Notes: generated from the sequence alone by a model not told the origin. Shown: positions 17,858-28,927, counted from the stretch's first letter. The stretch: 64,000 nucleotides of DNA from Pseudomonadota bacterium (GCA_030145845.1 JAIXHJ010000001.1:124001-188000); one strand, 5' to 3'. A program made the numbers and translations.

Positions 17858-18439
17858 TCAGTCTTTGGCGATACGGCTGAATACCGCGCCTTTCTGATCG
17901 CGGTACTTGGCATTTTCCCGTTTGTTATAGGGGCGCAGTGCCGGGCTGGAGAGCATTTCAAAAGACATGGCACAGATGACCATGCCGGGGCGCAGTGCCA
18001 GTGGCAGTTTGCCGTTGTTGTAGAACTCCAGCACGATCTGGCCATGCCAGCCGGGGTCAATACGGCCGGCGGTGACGTGTACCATCAGGCCGAGGCGCGC
18101 CAGGGAGCTGCGCCCATCCAGCCAGCCGACCAGATCGTCCGGTACATTGACCGATTCCAGTGTGGCGCCTAATACCAGTTCTCCGGGGTGAATAAACAGG
18201 GCGTCGCCGGCTTCCACTTCAATTTCTTTACTCATAATCCGGTTGATATCACGCTCCAGCTGGGCGCGGTCACCGGACAGGTCGAGGTGGGTCACTGAAT
18301 TGTTGTTAAAGACGCGGAAGCTGTTGTCCAGCCGCAGGTCAACGCTGATACCGGCGATTGCGTCCGCTGAGGGGGCAGGTTCAATGACGATACTGCCATC
18401 GCTGATCCGCTGTTCAATATCACCGTCGCTGAGTCGCAT
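17858..18439 (-). CDS. dcd: dCTP deaminase
   Basis: 193 residues, identical in length to E. coli Dcd. It deaminates dCTP to dUTP for thymidylate synthesis. Recognised by [15 protein letters not shown], the catalytic-site segment [25 protein letters not shown] (with the conserved Arg, Ala and Glu context), and [16 protein letters not shown]. Standalone gene read away from its DUF3108 neighbour; the terminator at 17802-17831 follows. Confidence 0.95.
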   Translation of the reverse strand: MRLSDGDIEQRISDGSIVIEPAPSADAIAGISVDLRLDNSFRVFNNNSVTHLDLSGDRAQLERDINRIMSKEIEVEAGDALFIHPGELVLGATLESVNVPDDLVGWLDGRSSLARLGLMVHVTAGRIDPGWHGQIVLEFYNNGKLPLALRPGMVICAMSFEMLSSPALRPYNKRENAKYRDQKGAVFSRIAKD

Positions 18440-18520
18440 GCTGGTTGTCCTGTATCCGGGAAAAAGTGGGCCGATTTTACCCGACGGCCGGCGGGGAATC
18501 TATCAGCGGGCGGAGCACCC

Positions 18521-19270
18521 TTATTTCAGGTCGGTGATGTCGATCTGGTAACGGGTTTTACCGTCTTTTTTATCGCTCAGGCGTACCAGCTGATAGTGAT
18601 GGTCTGTGGCAAACCAGGCATAGATCTGGCGGTTATTCTTTTTGCGGACCTGTTTTACCTTGATGGTATTCAGGGTGCCGATCGCAGTTTTCAGTGGTTC
18701 TTCACCGATGACCTCAAACTCGAACGCCTTGCTGCGGTTTTTCTCAAACACGTCATATGTGAGACTGGTGGCTCCCTGAGCCAGATCCAGGCCGGCCTGC
18801 AGCATGTAGGTCAGATTGTCCTGCACGCTGTCGTTCCAGGCTTTGGTGTATTCGCGGTTATTTTCCAGATCCCGTACCAGTTTCAGGGCCGGAGCAAAAA
18901 TCAGGGTGCGGTCTGCTTCATTGAACAGGCCGGTTGCGCGGTAGCGGTATTCCTGCGGTATGACCTGGCCATCACTGAATGTGAATTCGGAGGTTTCTGT
19001 CAGTCCGGCACCACTGGTCTCTGCCTCAAACGTCAGCTGCCAGTGACCGCCGGGCAGCTGACGCAGGGTACGGACGGCATTGATATCGATACTGAACCAG
19101 CCGAGGCTCCATTCGGTGGTATAGCGTGCGGTAAAGGGGTGCAGGGCAGGTGTGCCGGCAGGCTGGACCTCTGCCGGCACAGGCTCCTGTTCCGCGTGGG
19201 CTGCGATCGTTATCAACAGGGCTGAGAGCAGGCCGGTTATGGAGGGCAGACGGTCCCTGAGTGCTGGCAT
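18521..19270 (-). CDS. DUF3108 domain exported protein
   Basis: 249 residues with an N-terminal signal peptide (hydrophobic stretch ITGLLSALLITIAAHAEQ, likely cleaved after AHA). The remainder, PFTARYTTEWSLGWFSIDINAVRTL, matches the DUF3108 family: periplasmic beta-rich proteins of unknown function commonly found downstream of purMN in Pseudomonas-like bacteria. The C-terminus ends YQIDITDLK, also typical. Function unknown. Confidence 0.85.
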   Translation of the reverse strand: MPALRDRLPSITGLLSALLITIAAHAEQEPVPAEVQPAGTPALHPFTARYTTEWSLGWFSIDINAVRTLRQLPGGHWQLTFEAETSGAGLTETSEFTFSDGQVIPQEYRYRATGLFNEADRTLIFAPALKLVRDLENNREYTKAWNDSVQDNLTYMLQAGLDLAQGATSLTYDVFEKNRSKAFEFEVIGEEPLKTAIGTLNTIKVKQVRKKNNRQIYAWFATDHHYQLVRLSDKKDGKTRYQIDITDLK

Positions 19271-19386
19271 AAAGACGTTCCGTTACGATCCGTTGATGGT
19301 AGTGAGTATACAGACCGGGCAGCGGTTTGCGCCCGCTGCCCGTGTAACTCTGTATTCAGACTGTGACAACAGGATGGCAGGAAAGG

Positions 19387-20058
19387 TCAGGCTTCCAGTC
19401 TCAGGCCCTGTTCCGGCAGTTCTTTGCCATCCAGCAGTGCTGTGCCTTCCTTCATGCTCAGGCGCCCGCTGACAAACCATTTGACGGCAATCGGGTAGAT
19501 AACGTGCTCCTGTGTCTGCACGCGTTGCTGCAGTGCGACCGGGTCATCGTCTTCGGTGACAGCAACCACGGCCTGAATAACGTTCGGGCCGCCGTCCAGT
19601 TCTTCGGTCACGAAATGCACGGTGACGCCATGTTCCGTATCACCGGCTTCCAGTGCCCGCTGGTGGGTATTCAGCCCCTGATATTTCGGCAGCAGGGACG
19701 GATGGATGTTGAGCATGCGGCCCTGATAATGACGGACGAAGTCTGCGGTCAGAATGCGCATGAAGCCTGCGAGAATGACCAGGTCGGGGTCATAATCATC
19801 AATTTTGCGCATCAGGGCAAAATCAAAGGCGTCGCGGCTGCCGAATTCTTTATGATCCAGCGTTACGGTCTCGATATCGCGGTCGCGGGCTTTCTGCAGG
19901 CCGGCCGCTTCCGGCCGGTTACAGATTACTGCGGCGATGTCTGCTTCAATGTCGCCGCTGCGGACGGCATCCGCAATGGCGACCATGTTGCTGCCACTGC
20001 CGGAAATCAGAATGACCAGGCGTGGCTTCTGCGGCTGATCGGCGGCGCTCAGATTCAT
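19387..20058 (-). CDS. purN: phosphoribosylglycinamide formyltransferase
   Basis: 223 residues. It transfers the formyl group from 10-formyl-THF to GAR in purine synthesis. [17 protein letters not shown] is the GAR phosphate-binding loop, [20 protein letters not shown] includes the catalytic His, and [14 protein letters not shown] contains the catalytic Asp. The start overlaps the purM stop by 4 bases, so the two are coupled on the minus strand. Confidence 0.95.
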   Translation of the reverse strand: MNLSAADQPQKPRLVILISGSGSNMVAIADAVRSGDIEADIAAVICNRPEAAGLQKARDRDIETVTLDHKEFGSRDAFDFALMRKIDDYDPDLVILAGFMRILTADFVRHYQGRMLNIHPSLLPKYQGLNTHQRALEAGDTEHGVTVHFVTEELDGGPNVIQAVVAVTEDDDPVALQQRVQTQEHVIYPIAVKWFVSGRLSMKEGTALLDGKELPEQGLRLEA

Positions 20059-21107
20059 ACGGCGCGGGTACCGATAAATTCCACGCTGGCTTCGTCACCG
20101 CTCTGCGGCTGAATGTCACCGATGATCCACGCCTGTTCTCCTTCTGCGTTGAGCAGGGCAACGGCGGCATCGGCTTTTTCTTCCGGCAGGGCGACGATCA
20201 TACCCACGCCACAGTTGAAGGTGCGGAACATTTCTGCGGTCGCCACATTGCCGGCTTCCTGCAGCCACTCAAATACGGCCGGCCAGTGCCAGCTGTTGGT
20301 GTCGATGACCGCTTTGCAGCCGTCCGGCAGGACGCGCGGGATGTTTTCCTGGAAGCCGCCACCGGTGACGTGACACAGGGCATGTACATCGGACGCGTTG
20401 ATCAGCTTCAGCGCTGAGCGCACATAAATGCGGGTCGGCGCCATCAGCGCATCGGCCAGCGGCTGACCGTCGACGTCGGCGGTCAGGTCGGCCGCGGAGA
20501 CTTCCAGAATCTTACGGATCAGGGAGTAACCATTGGAGTGCGGGCCGGAAGAAGCCATGGCAATCAGTTTGTCGCCGGCCTGAACCTTGCTGCCGTCAAT
20601 GATGTCGGCTTTTTCGGCAATACCGACACAGAAACCGGCCAGGTCGTAGTCTTCGCCTTCGTACATGCCGGGCATTTCGGCGGTTTCGCCGCCGACCAGG
20701 GATGCCCCGGCCTGCTCACAGCCTTCGCCAATGCCGCTGACCACGGCCGCGGCCACGTCGACGTTCAGTTTGCCGGTGGCGTAGTAGTCGAGGAAGAACA
20801 GTGGTTCTGCACCGGCAACCACCAGATCATTCACGCACATGGCGACCAGATCGATACCGATGGTGTCGTGCTTTTTCAGGTCCATTGCCAGGCGCAGTTT
20901 GGTGCCAACGCCGTCGGTGCCGGAAACCAGAACCGGCTGCTGGTAGCCCTGCGGCAGTTCAAACAGTGCGCCGAAGCCACCCAGACCGGCCATTACTTCC
21001 GGACGGCGGGTACGTTTGGCGACGCTTTTGATACGCTCAACCAATGCATTTCCGGCGTCGATATCGACGCCCGCGTCTTTGTAGCTCAGGGATTGTTTGT
21101 CACTCAT
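20055..21107 (-). CDS. purM: phosphoribosylformylglycinamidine cyclo-ligase
   Basis: 350 residues from ATG 21105-21107 (protein begins [20 protein letters not shown]); the 20-residue upstream extension is not used because family members start here. It makes AIR from FGAM and ATP. Landmarks are [40 protein letters not shown] and [11 protein letters not shown]. First gene of a purM-purN unit, divergent from the DUF2066 gene, an arrangement common in Pseudomonas-like genomes. Confidence 0.96.
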   Translation of the reverse strand: MSDKQSLSYKDAGVDIDAGNALVERIKSVAKRTRRPEVMAGLGGFGALFELPQGYQQPVLVSGTDGVGTKLRLAMDLKKHDTIGIDLVAMCVNDLVVAGAEPLFFLDYYATGKLNVDVAAAVVSGIGEGCEQAGASLVGGETAEMPGMYEGEDYDLAGFCVGIAEKADIIDGSKVQAGDKLIAMASSGPHSNGYSLIRKILEVSAADLTADVDGQPLADALMAPTRIYVRSALKLINASDVHALCHVTGGGFQENIPRVLPDGCKAVIDTNSWHWPAVFEWLQEAGNVATAEMFRTFNCGVGMIVALPEEKADAAVALLNAEGEQAWIIGDIQPQSGDEASVEFIGTRAV

Positions 21108-21358
21108 GCCGTTGTCACTGGGTGGCCCATGGAAGAAAGGCGCGTATTCTAACGATTTGTGACGCACTCTGCATCAGGCAAATCGAGGCGGGTTTCGGCC
21201 TGGCTGTGCTGAACCGGAACCTGACATCATGGTCAGATTCTGCAGAACATTTCACGGCAGCCGCCGTTACGCCCGGTGGATGCAGATGTCTGCTGGCTAT
21301 CCTCGCTGTTCGTGGCACAATACCGCGTTTTCAGCCTAACCGATTAAGGAAACTGTCT

Positions 21359-22369
21359 GTGCGAGCTGTCTTTCTGGTTGTCTTCTGGTGTCTGAGTATG
21401 GCCAGCCATGCGGTGATGGTGTCGGACCTGTACCGCGTCCGGGTGCCGGTGGCGGATCAGACGGCCGAAAGCCGTGAAACCGGCATCCGGCAGGCGCTGC
21501 AGCAGGTGGTGGTCAAGGTTTCCGGCCAGAGTGTGAGTGCCCAGAACGAGGTGGTGCAACAGGCAGCGGGCAGTGCTGACCGCTATGTCAAAAGTTTCCG
21601 TTTCAGCCGCGATGACGACGAAGCCGGCCTGCAGCTGGACGTGCTGTTTGCCCAGAATCTGATTGATAAACTGCTGCGCGATGCGGCGCTGCCGGTATGG
21701 GGGAAAAGTCGGCCACTGGTGCTGCTGTGGCAGGGTGTGGAAGACGAGCGTCAGCGTTTACTGGTCAATACCGCCAATCCGCAGTGGCAGGTGCGGCTGG
21801 AGCGCGCGATGAATGAGCGTGGTATTCCATTGTTGTGGCCGGCGCTGGATCTGGAAGATGACGCTGCGCTGCCGTTGGGGCGTCTGTGGGGACTGTTCCG
21901 GGGCGATGTGGCAACAGCTTCGCAGCGCTATGCCGCCGATGCTGTGGTGGCCGGCCGGCTGTCTCAGGACCGTCAGGGCGCGTGGCAGTACAGTGGTTTC
22001 CTCAGTCACAAAGAGGAAATGCTGGATTTGCAGGCAGTTAATGACGATCTGGCCGTGGTATTACGCCAGGTGGCGGATCAGGTGGCGGGCTTTCTCTCCC
22101 TGCGTTATGCCGTGGTTAATGACGGCTCTGCCGGCGGACACGAACTGCGCGTGCAGGATGTGCAGAACTTCCGCCAGTACCACGACTTATTGACTTATCT
22201 GAACGCCAATGTGGCGATCAACAGCGTGCGGGTGGCGGCGGCCAGTGAACACGAACTGACGCTGGAGCTGGATCTGGCCGCCGATTGGGCACAGGTCTGG
22301 AGCACACTGGAACTGGACCGCAAGCTGCTCGGAACCGGGCAGGATTCCGTTTACCGCTGGCGGCAATAA
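21359..22369 (+). CDS. DUF2066 domain exported protein
   Basis: About 336 residues from GTG 21359, following a TAAGGAA ribosome-binding site. The frame extends upstream to 21044 without a plausible start. The N-terminus is a signal peptide (RAVFLVVFWCLSMASHA), then VSDLYRVRVPVADQTAESRETG, the DUF2066 signature. This family of unknown function is conserved between purM and hda in many Gammaproteobacteria, exactly as here. Envelope location inferred from the signal peptide. Confidence 0.85.
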   Translation: MRAVFLVVFWCLSMASHAVMVSDLYRVRVPVADQTAESRETGIRQALQQVVVKVSGQSVSAQNEVVQQAAGSADRYVKSFRFSRDDDEAGLQLDVLFAQNLIDKLLRDAALPVWGKSRPLVLLWQGVEDERQRLLVNTANPQWQVRLERAMNERGIPLLWPALDLEDDAALPLGRLWGLFRGDVATASQRYAADAVVAGRLSQDRQGAWQYSGFLSHKEEMLDLQAVNDDLAVVLRQVADQVAGFLSLRYAVVNDGSAGGHELRVQDVQNFRQYHDLLTYLNANVAINSVRVAAASEHELTLELDLAADWAQVWSTLELDRKLLGTGQDSVYRWRQ

Positions 22370-22381
22370 AAAGAACTGAGT

Positions 22382-23077
22382 ATGGAACATCAACAGCTGA
22401 CTTTATCCGTTGCAGTCCGGGACGATGCCCGGTTTGCCAATTATTATGCCGGGCCGAACGAAGAGATCGTGCAGGCGCTGCAGCAGCAGTGGACCACCCG
22501 GGGGGAGCCTTACATTTATATGTGGGGCAGCAAAGGCGTGGGCTGCAGTCATCTGCTGCAGGCGGCCTGTCATTATGCCGAAGGGCTGGGGCATCAGAGT
22601 GTGTATCTGCCGCTGGATGAACTGGCGGAATACAGTCCGGCGGTGCTTGAATCGATGGAGCAGCTGCCGCTGGTGGCGCTCGACAATGTGCAGGCGGTGG
22701 CGGGGAATGCGGAGTGGGAAGAAGGTCTGTTCCATCTGTTTAACCGCATCCGTGATCTGCAGGGACATCTGCTGATCGCCGGTGATCAGGCGCCGTCTCA
22801 TCTGGGTATCCGTCTGCCGGATCTGTCCTCACGCCTGAGCTGGGGGATGGTGTATCAGGTGGAACCGCTGGAAGACGACGATAAAATCCTGGCGCTGTTG
22901 CTGCGGGCCAAGCGCCGGGGGCTGAATATGAGTGATGATGTGGCGCGCTTTATTCTCAGTCGTGGTCCACGCGATATGCAGGGGCTGTTTGATCTGTTGG
23001 AAACCCTGGATCAGGCATCGTTGTCGGCGCAGCGTAAGCTGACCATTCCCTTTATCAAAGCCGAAATGAACTGGTAA
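22382..23077 (+). CDS. hda: DnaA regulatory inactivator Hda
   Basis: 231 residues of the DnaA-related AAA+ family. MEHQQLTLSVAVRDDARFANYY at the N-terminus includes the QLTL clamp-binding motif that recruits the beta clamp. YMWGSKGVGCSHLLQAA is the Walker A region and VALDNVQAVAG the Walker B region. Hda with the clamp stimulates hydrolysis of DnaA-bound ATP and limits re-initiation. Shorter than DnaA and lacking the DNA-binding domain. Position after the DUF2066 gene supports it. Confidence 0.93.
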   Translation: MEHQQLTLSVAVRDDARFANYYAGPNEEIVQALQQQWTTRGEPYIYMWGSKGVGCSHLLQAACHYAEGLGHQSVYLPLDELAEYSPAVLESMEQLPLVALDNVQAVAGNAEWEEGLFHLFNRIRDLQGHLLIAGDQAPSHLGIRLPDLSSRLSWGMVYQVEPLEDDDKILALLLRAKRRGLNMSDDVARFILSRGPRDMQGLFDLLETLDQASLSAQRKLTIPFIKAEMNW

Positions 23078-23095
23078 GCACCGTCGTTCAGGCAT

Positions 23096-23125
23096 AAAAA
23101 AACGCCGCATTATGCGGCGTTTTTT
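23096..23125. terminator. bidirectional rho-independent terminator
   Basis: AAAAAAACGCCGCA-TTA-TGCGGCGTTTTTT between hda and the convergent aminotransferase gene. Confidence 0.92.
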
Positions 23126-23137
23126 GTGGTTGCCGGC

Positions 23138-24319
23138 TCAGCTGAGCGCTTTGCTCAGGCGCGCCACCGCGTCTTTCAGATTATCCATGCTGGTGGCAAA
23201 CGACAGACGGGCATAACCCGGCGCGCCGAAAGCCGAACCGGGAACCAGCGCAACGCCGGCGTCGGTCAGCAGTTTCTCGGCAAATTCAATATCGTCGCTG
23301 ATACCGGCTTTGGCCATGGCTTCCTTAAAGCTCGGGAAGGCGTAGAACGCGCCATCACCGGCGATGCAGGACACGCCCGGAATGGCATTCAGTGCCTTCA
23401 CCAGATAGTCGTGGCGTTCTTTGAATGCGGTCACCATCGGCACCACACAGTCACGGCCGCCGTTCAGGGCGGCTTCGGCCGCTACCTGGGAAATGGAGGT
23501 CGGGTTCGAGGTGCTCTGCGACTGAATCTTTTTCATCGCGCCGATCAGTTTTGCCGGGCCAGCGGCATAGCCGATGCGCCAGCCGGTCATGCTGTAGGCC
23601 TTGGACACACCGTTGAGTACGATGGTGCGGTCATACAGGTCCGGGTTAGCGGTCACAATGTTCTCGAAGCTGAAATCTGCCCACCAGATGTACTCATACA
23701 TATCATCGGTCGCGATCAGTACGTCCGGGTAGTTGCGCAGCACATCGCCCAGCGCTTTCAGCTCATCGGCGGTGTAGGCCACGCCGGATGGGTTAGACGG
23801 GCTGTTCAGCACGACCAGGCGGGTTTTGCCGGTGATGGCAGCATCCAGCTGTTGCGGAGTGATTTTGAAACGGGTGCTTTCATCGGTTTCGATGATCACC
23901 GGTACCCCTTCGGCAATTTTGACCATGTCCGGGTAAGACACCCAGTATGGCGCCGGAATCACGACTTCATCACCCGGGTTCAGCAGGGCCAGGCTCAGGT
24001 TAAAGAAGCTCTGTTTACCACCGCAGGAGACCAGAATCTGATTGGCTTCATAGCTCAGACCATTGTCTTTCTGCAGTTTGTTAATAATGGCTTTTTTCAG
24101 ACCCGGTGTACCATCCACCGCCGTGTACTTGGTGAAGCCGTTCTTGATAGCTTCTACGGCCGCCTGCTTAATATGTTCCGGTGTGTCGAAATCCGGCTCA
24201 CCGGCACCCAGGCCGATAATGTCTTTGCCCGCCGCACGCAGTTCGGCAGCACGGTTGGTTACCGCCAGGGTCGGAGAGGGCTTGATCTGTTGAACGCGAT
24301 CAGACAATTGCAGGTCCAA
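23138..24319 (-). CDS. class I aminotransferase (aspartate aminotransferase-like)
   Basis: 393 residues from TTG 24319, which lies 7 bases after GAGG and begins DLQLSDRVQQIKPSPT, the normal family start. An upstream in-frame ATG at 24391 would add an unlike 24-residue leader. PLP enzyme of fold type I, subgroup I-gamma: GLGAGEPDFDTPEHIK, NSPSNPSG, and the Schiff-base lysine in NGVSKAYSMTGWRIGY. Probably aspartate aminotransferase, often found divergent from uvrB in Pseudomonas relatives. Confidence 0.92.
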   Translation of the reverse strand: MDLQLSDRVQQIKPSPTLAVTNRAAELRAAGKDIIGLGAGEPDFDTPEHIKQAAVEAIKNGFTKYTAVDGTPGLKKAIINKLQKDNGLSYEANQILVSCGGKQSFFNLSLALLNPGDEVVIPAPYWVSYPDMVKIAEGVPVIIETDESTRFKITPQQLDAAITGKTRLVVLNSPSNPSGVAYTADELKALGDVLRNYPDVLIATDDMYEYIWWADFSFENIVTANPDLYDRTIVLNGVSKAYSMTGWRIGYAAGPAKLIGAMKKIQSQSTSNPTSISQVAAEAALNGGRDCVVPMVTAFKERHDYLVKALNAIPGVSCIAGDGAFYAFPSFKEAMAKAGISDDIEFAEKLLTDAGVALVPGSAFGAPGYARLSFATSMDNLKDAVARLSKALS

Positions 24320-24437
24320 AATGTGTATCCTCAAAAACGAGATGGATGGTGGCAGGGAAGGCGCCGGAATGCGGCAGCCACTGCCGGTCAAAAAAACCGT
24401 ATAATGTTATCTGATATAAAGACTAACTGGAATCCTG

Positions 24438-26468
24438 ATGAGTAAGGCATTTGAGATTTCTTCCCGCTATCCGCCTGCCGGGGATCAGCCGGAAGCCATC
24501 CGCCAGCTGGTGGCCGGAGTCAACGCCGGGCTGCTGAAGCAGACCCTGCTGGGGGTGACCGGCTCCGGCAAAACCTACACCATGGCCAATGTGATTGCCG
24601 AGTGCCAGCGGCCGGCGATTATTATGGCGCACAACAAAACCCTGGCGGCGCAGCTGTACGGTGAGTTCAAGGAGTTTTTCCCCAATAACGCCGTTGAGTA
24701 TTTTGTTTCCTACTACGACTACTATCAGCCGGAAGCCTATGTACCGTCGTCCGACACCTTTATTGATAAGGATGCCTCGGTCAACGAACACATTGAGCAG
24801 ATGCGGCTGTCGGCCACCAAGGCGCTGATGGAGCGCCGCGATGCGGTGATCGTCTGTACCGTGTCGGCGATTTACGGCCTTGGTGATCCGGATTCCTACC
24901 TGAAAATGATGCTGCATCTGGTACGTGGTGACAGCATTGATCAGCGCAGCATTCTGCGTCGCCTGGCGGAACTGCAGTACACCCGCAACGATGCGGATTT
25001 TCACCGTGGGACTTACCGTGTGCGTGGGGACGTGATTGATATTTTCCCGGCGGAAAGTGATGACGAAGCGGTGCGGGTGGAATTGTTTGACGACGAAGTG
25101 GAACAGATCAGCGCCTTCGATCCGCTGACCGGCGAAGTGCTGAGCAAAATGGCGCGGGTCACTATTTATCCGAAGACGCACTACGTCACCCCGCGTCAGC
25201 GTATTCTGGACGCTGTCGAAGGCATCAAGGTGGAGCTGGAAGAACGGCTGCAGTATTACCGTGACAATAATCTGCTGGTCGAAGCCCAGCGGCTGGAGCA
25301 GCGCACCCGTTACGACATTGAAATGATGCAGGAGCTGGGTTATTGCTCCGGCATCGAAAATTATTCCCGCTACCTTTCCGGCCGTGCGGAAGGTGAAGCG
25401 CCGCCGACGCTGTTTGATTATATTCCCAATGATGCGCTGGTGTTTGTTGACGAATCCCATGTCACGATTCCGCAGATCGGTGGTATGTACCGCGGTGACC
25501 GTTCACGGAAGGAAACGCTGGTGCAGTTCGGTTTCCGTCTGCCGTCGGCACTGGATAACCGGCCGATGCGGTTTGAGGAATGGGAAGCCATTGTGCCGCA
25601 GTGTATTTTTGTGTCGGCGACGCCGGGCAACTATGAAAAAGACCATCAGGATGCGGTAGTCGAGCAGGTGGTGCGGCCGACCGGCCTGGTTGACCCCATT
25701 GTGGAAATCCGTCCGGCTACCGGTCAGGTCGACGACGTGCTGCACGAGCTGCATGAACGGATTGCCGCCGGTGACCGTGTGCTGATCACGGTGCTGACCA
25801 AGCGCATGGCGGAAGATCTGACCGAATTCCTGACGGAGCAGCAGATCCGCGTGCGCTATCTGCACTCCGATATTGATACCGTCGAGCGGGTGGAAATTAT
25901 CCGTGATCTGCGGCTGGGCGAATTTGATGTGCTGGTCGGTATTAACCTGCTGCGGGAAGGTCTGGATATTCCGGAAGTCTCGCTGGTGGCAATTTTCGAT
26001 GCCGACAAGGAAGGCTTCCTGCGCTCCGAGCGCTCACTGATTCAGACCATTGGCCGTGCGGCACGTAATCTCAACGGTAAAGCCATTCTGTACGCTGACC
26101 GCATCACCGATTCCATGCAGCGTGCGCTGGATGAAACGGAACGCCGGCGGGAAAAACAGGTGGCCTTTAATGAAGAACACGGTATTACGCCGCAGGGCAT
26201 TAAAAAATCCGTGGAAGATATTCTCGAAGCGGCACCTCCTCCGGGTAAAAAAGGCAAAGGCCGCGGCCGTTCACGCAAAGTGGCAGAAGATAAGGCGGCT
26301 TATCAGGGTGATGACTGGCGTGAGCTGTCAGCAGCCGATCTGGTGAAACGGGTCGGGGAAACCGAAGATCAGATGTTTAAGGCGGCCAAAGATCTTAATT
26401 TCGAAGAGGCTGCCCGTCTGCGGGATTTGCTGCATGAAATGAAACAGCAGGTGATCGAGAACAGCTGA
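24438..26468 (+). CDS. uvrB: excinuclease ABC subunit B
   Basis: 676 residues, full length. It is the damage-verifying helicase of nucleotide excision repair. P-loop [13 protein letters not shown] near residue 40, the beta-hairpin region [22 protein letters not shown] (Walker B), helicase motif [11 protein letters not shown], and the C-terminal UVR domain ([23 protein letters not shown]) that contacts UvrC. Divergent from the aminotransferase. Confidence 0.97.
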   Translation: MSKAFEISSRYPPAGDQPEAIRQLVAGVNAGLLKQTLLGVTGSGKTYTMANVIAECQRPAIIMAHNKTLAAQLYGEFKEFFPNNAVEYFVSYYDYYQPEAYVPSSDTFIDKDASVNEHIEQMRLSATKALMERRDAVIVCTVSAIYGLGDPDSYLKMMLHLVRGDSIDQRSILRRLAELQYTRNDADFHRGTYRVRGDVIDIFPAESDDEAVRVELFDDEVEQISAFDPLTGEVLSKMARVTIYPKTHYVTPRQRILDAVEGIKVELEERLQYYRDNNLLVEAQRLEQRTRYDIEMMQELGYCSGIENYSRYLSGRAEGEAPPTLFDYIPNDALVFVDESHVTIPQIGGMYRGDRSRKETLVQFGFRLPSALDNRPMRFEEWEAIVPQCIFVSATPGNYEKDHQDAVVEQVVRPTGLVDPIVEIRPATGQVDDVLHELHERIAAGDRVLITVLTKRMAEDLTEFLTEQQIRVRYLHSDIDTVERVEIIRDLRLGEFDVLVGINLLREGLDIPEVSLVAIFDADKEGFLRSERSLIQTIGRAARNLNGKAILYADRITDSMQRALDETERRREKQVAFNEEHGITPQGIKKSVEDILEAAPPPGKKGKGRGRSRKVAEDKAAYQGDDWRELSAADLVKRVGETEDQMFKAAKDLNFEEAARLRDLLHEMKQQVIENS

Positions 26469-26496
26469 GCGGTTCCCGTCACCTGCTGGCTGGTGT

Positions 26497-28311
26497 TTAT
26501 TCAGCCGGGCCGGTATAGGCCTGGGTTGAATAATCCGCCGCGGCCGGTTTGCTGATGCTGCCTTTTTCCAGCAGGTAATCAACAAATGACTGCGCATAGT
26601 CGAGGTAAGTATCGGTGGCCCGGCCATCGTCGCTGACGGTACCGAAGGTGATATAGCCATCCTTACCGGCCGCTGTATAACTGTTGCTGACCACGGTCAG
26701 TTGATCAGTGTCCTGCAGGGCTACCCAGTCGGCATCTTCATCACGGCCACGGACTTCAATATCGTACAGATGATCGCCATCATCACGGGTCATATCCACT
26801 TTCCAGCGGATGCCGGCTCCGTATGGATAAGCACCGGTTGAACCGCCAACGGTATGAGCATAATCCACCGCTTCGTTCAGTACGGTGCGGATTTCTTCCC
26901 CTGTCATGATCAGATCTGTGAGGGTGTTGGCGTAGGGCAGGAGGGTATAAGCATCACCAATAGTGATATCACCGGCAAAAATATCGGTCCGTACGCCGCC
27001 GCCATTCTGGATAGCCACATCGGCGTCTTTGCTCAGATAGAGGAAAGCCTGAGCGACGATATTGGCAATATCACTGCCCAGCTCAGTTTCGCCGCTGCAG
27101 CTGTCATCGCCATAAGCCACGCCCGGAATACGCGCCAGACACAGGTCTTCAGTTGCGGTGCCGACCACTTCATTACGGAAGGTATCCAGCTGAGTGGTGT
27201 AATAAGCGAGCAGGGCAGCGGCGGTAGTATCTTCACTGACCAGGCTCAGTTGCGGATCCGTGCTGATGGCGCTTTCAATCTCAGCCAGCTCATCGCCGGC
27301 TGGGGTGTATTCATTTTCTGCCGCATCTTCGCGCACGATTTCATCGCCGAGCAGCAGGTGAGGGGTACCGGAACATTCTGCGACGGTACCATCTTCATTC
27401 CAGCGCACCTGCAGCTCACCAACGACCTGGGAATACTGCCAGGCCTGTACCACACAGGTGGTGTCGCCATCGGCGTTACTGACCAGTGTCGGGTAATCGC
27501 CGCTGCTACCGAGACCGTAAGCACTGAAGTCGCCCAGCAGAGTATGGGAGTCTCCCCCCACAATCACGTCAACATCGGTCAGGGCGGCGGCCAGTGACTG
27601 ATCGTTGTCGTACTGATAATGCGTCATCAGAATGATTTTGTTGATGCCCTGATCTTTCAGCTCATCAATCATGGCCTGAGCGGTTTCGGTTTCGTCCAGG
27701 AACTCCGTGGTCGCCAGCGGACTGGAACTGTTCTCGGTTTTGTTCTTGATGTCGATGCCGATAATACCGATCTGCTGGCCATCCACTTCCTTAATAATGT
27801 AAGGCTGGATGTAATCCGTTGCGCTGACCGGAGCCAGCGGGGTGCCGACGGCAGGTCTGACGTTGGCTGCCACCACCGGAGTATCACAGCTGCCATCACT
27901 GAGGTCATCGAGGAACTGTTTCAGGCCATCATCGCCACGGTCAAACTCGTGGTTGCCCAGCGCGAACGCATCGAAGCAGACCTGATTCATCAGGCGGGCG
28001 TCGGCCTCACCTTCAAACGAGGTGAAATACAGGGTACCGGTGATGGCGTCGCCGGCATGCAGTTTCAGTACATTATCGAGAGCGGCTTCACGCTCGGCGA
28101 TTTTGGCCACCACGCGCGGGAAACCGCCGCTGGAGAATTCGGTTTCCTGACCGGCAATCTCCAGCGTCAGTGAATCGGCTTCCAGATGGGAATGGTGATC
28201 GTTGATATGCAGGATGTTCAGCGTCAGTGCAGACGCATTATCGTCATCGTCGCCACCACAACCGGTGAGGACAATCGCAGGCACAAGCAGAAGGGGAAGT
28301 TTACGCAGCAT
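26497..28311 (-). CDS. 5'-nucleotidase/metallophosphoesterase lipoprotein (UshA family)
   Basis: 604 residues. The N-terminus MLRKLPLLLVPAIVLTGCGG is a lipoprotein signal with lipobox LTGC. The metallophosphatase domain (about 30-330) has NILHINDHHSHLE, LGNHEFDRGDDG, LMTHYQ and GGDSHT. The C-terminal 5'-nucleotidase domain (about 370-560) has VAIQNGGGVR and SYTAAGKDGY. It likely hydrolyses extracellular nucleotides or related phosphoesters at the envelope. UshA itself is usually about 550 residues and not a lipoprotein, so the exact substrate is open. Confidence 0.88.
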   Translation of the reverse strand: MLRKLPLLLVPAIVLTGCGGDDDDNASALTLNILHINDHHSHLEADSLTLEIAGQETEFSSGGFPRVVAKIAEREAALDNVLKLHAGDAITGTLYFTSFEGEADARLMNQVCFDAFALGNHEFDRGDDGLKQFLDDLSDGSCDTPVVAANVRPAVGTPLAPVSATDYIQPYIIKEVDGQQIGIIGIDIKNKTENSSSPLATTEFLDETETAQAMIDELKDQGINKIILMTHYQYDNDQSLAAALTDVDVIVGGDSHTLLGDFSAYGLGSSGDYPTLVSNADGDTTCVVQAWQYSQVVGELQVRWNEDGTVAECSGTPHLLLGDEIVREDAAENEYTPAGDELAEIESAISTDPQLSLVSEDTTAAALLAYYTTQLDTFRNEVVGTATEDLCLARIPGVAYGDDSCSGETELGSDIANIVAQAFLYLSKDADVAIQNGGGVRTDIFAGDITIGDAYTLLPYANTLTDLIMTGEEIRTVLNEAVDYAHTVGGSTGAYPYGAGIRWKVDMTRDDGDHLYDIEVRGRDEDADWVALQDTDQLTVVSNSYTAAGKDGYITFGTVSDDGRATDTYLDYAQSFVDYLLEKGSISKPAAADYSTQAYTGPAE

Positions 28312-28500
28312 TACCAGACTCCTTTGGTATTTGAATCCGCAGGAGCCTAGGCGGGCAGCTTTACAGAATCGTGACGCTTTTGTCAGGTTTTGTCGGAATC
28401 GGAATTAAGGCGCAGTGGCTGCTGCCGGGGAGGTTCTGCATGTGACTGTATTTAAAACACTTTCTGCCAGCGGGAAGGAAAGATTAACGCCGCTCAGGGC

Positions 28501-28528
28501 TTGACAGAGTTTCTGGTGCAGGTAATAT
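28501..28528 (+). promoter_or_regulatory. sigma-70 promoter for tRNA-Val
   Basis: TTGACA (28501-28506), a 16-base spacer and TAATAT (28523-28528), 12 bases before the mature tRNA. Confidence 0.75.
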
Positions 28529-28540
28529 ACGCGCCACTTC

Positions 28541-28617
<77 letters not shown>

Positions 28618-28627
28618 AAATTCCTTT

Positions 28628-28657
28628 AAAAACAGTCACTTACGGGTGGCTGTTTTT
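28628..28657 (+). terminator. rho-independent terminator after tRNA-Val
   Basis: AAAAACAGTCAC-TTACGG-GTGGCTGTTTTT directly follows the tRNA; stem followed by a T-rich stretch. Confidence 0.8.
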
Positions 28658-28711
28658 ATTTGTGCCATCCGGTACGAAAAAACACCGAAAATAGTACAAA
28701 TATACAGGTAA

Positions 28712-28927
28712 TCAGCGGGAGAGATCCGCAGCACACTGTGTCCATTGCTGGTGTGGGTCTGTATAGCCATCAGTCATTCTCTGTGTTGTGTGGCCCATCA
28801 GCAGATTGACGTACTCCCTGCTGAATCCCTGCTGAAGATAGAGGGCACCACCCAGGCCCCGGATTTCATGAAAGGTCGGCCGTTCTTCACTGGGAATCTG
28901 CTGAAAGACGGGAGGCCTACCCCACAC
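28712..28927 (-). pseudogene. tyrosine recombinase (phage integrase), C-terminal remnant 1
   Basis: An open frame of about 70 codons encodes only the end of a lambda-type integrase: RPTFHEIRGLGGALYLQQG (the HxxR box), YVNLLMGHTTQRMTDGYTD (the GH motif and the catalytic Tyr). The catalytic domain upstream, the first Arg and the core-binding domain are missing, so it cannot be functional. It ends 95 bases from the 3' end of tRNA-Val, the usual integration target, and marks a decayed island. Confidence 0.8.

Noticed and set aside
23126..24445. 439-codon plus-strand frame
   Set aside because: It lies opposite the aminotransferase gene in a GC-rich region and shows no family features.
24423..25460. 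345-codon minus-strand frame across uvrB
   Set aside because: Antisense shadow of uvrB with no recognisable motif.
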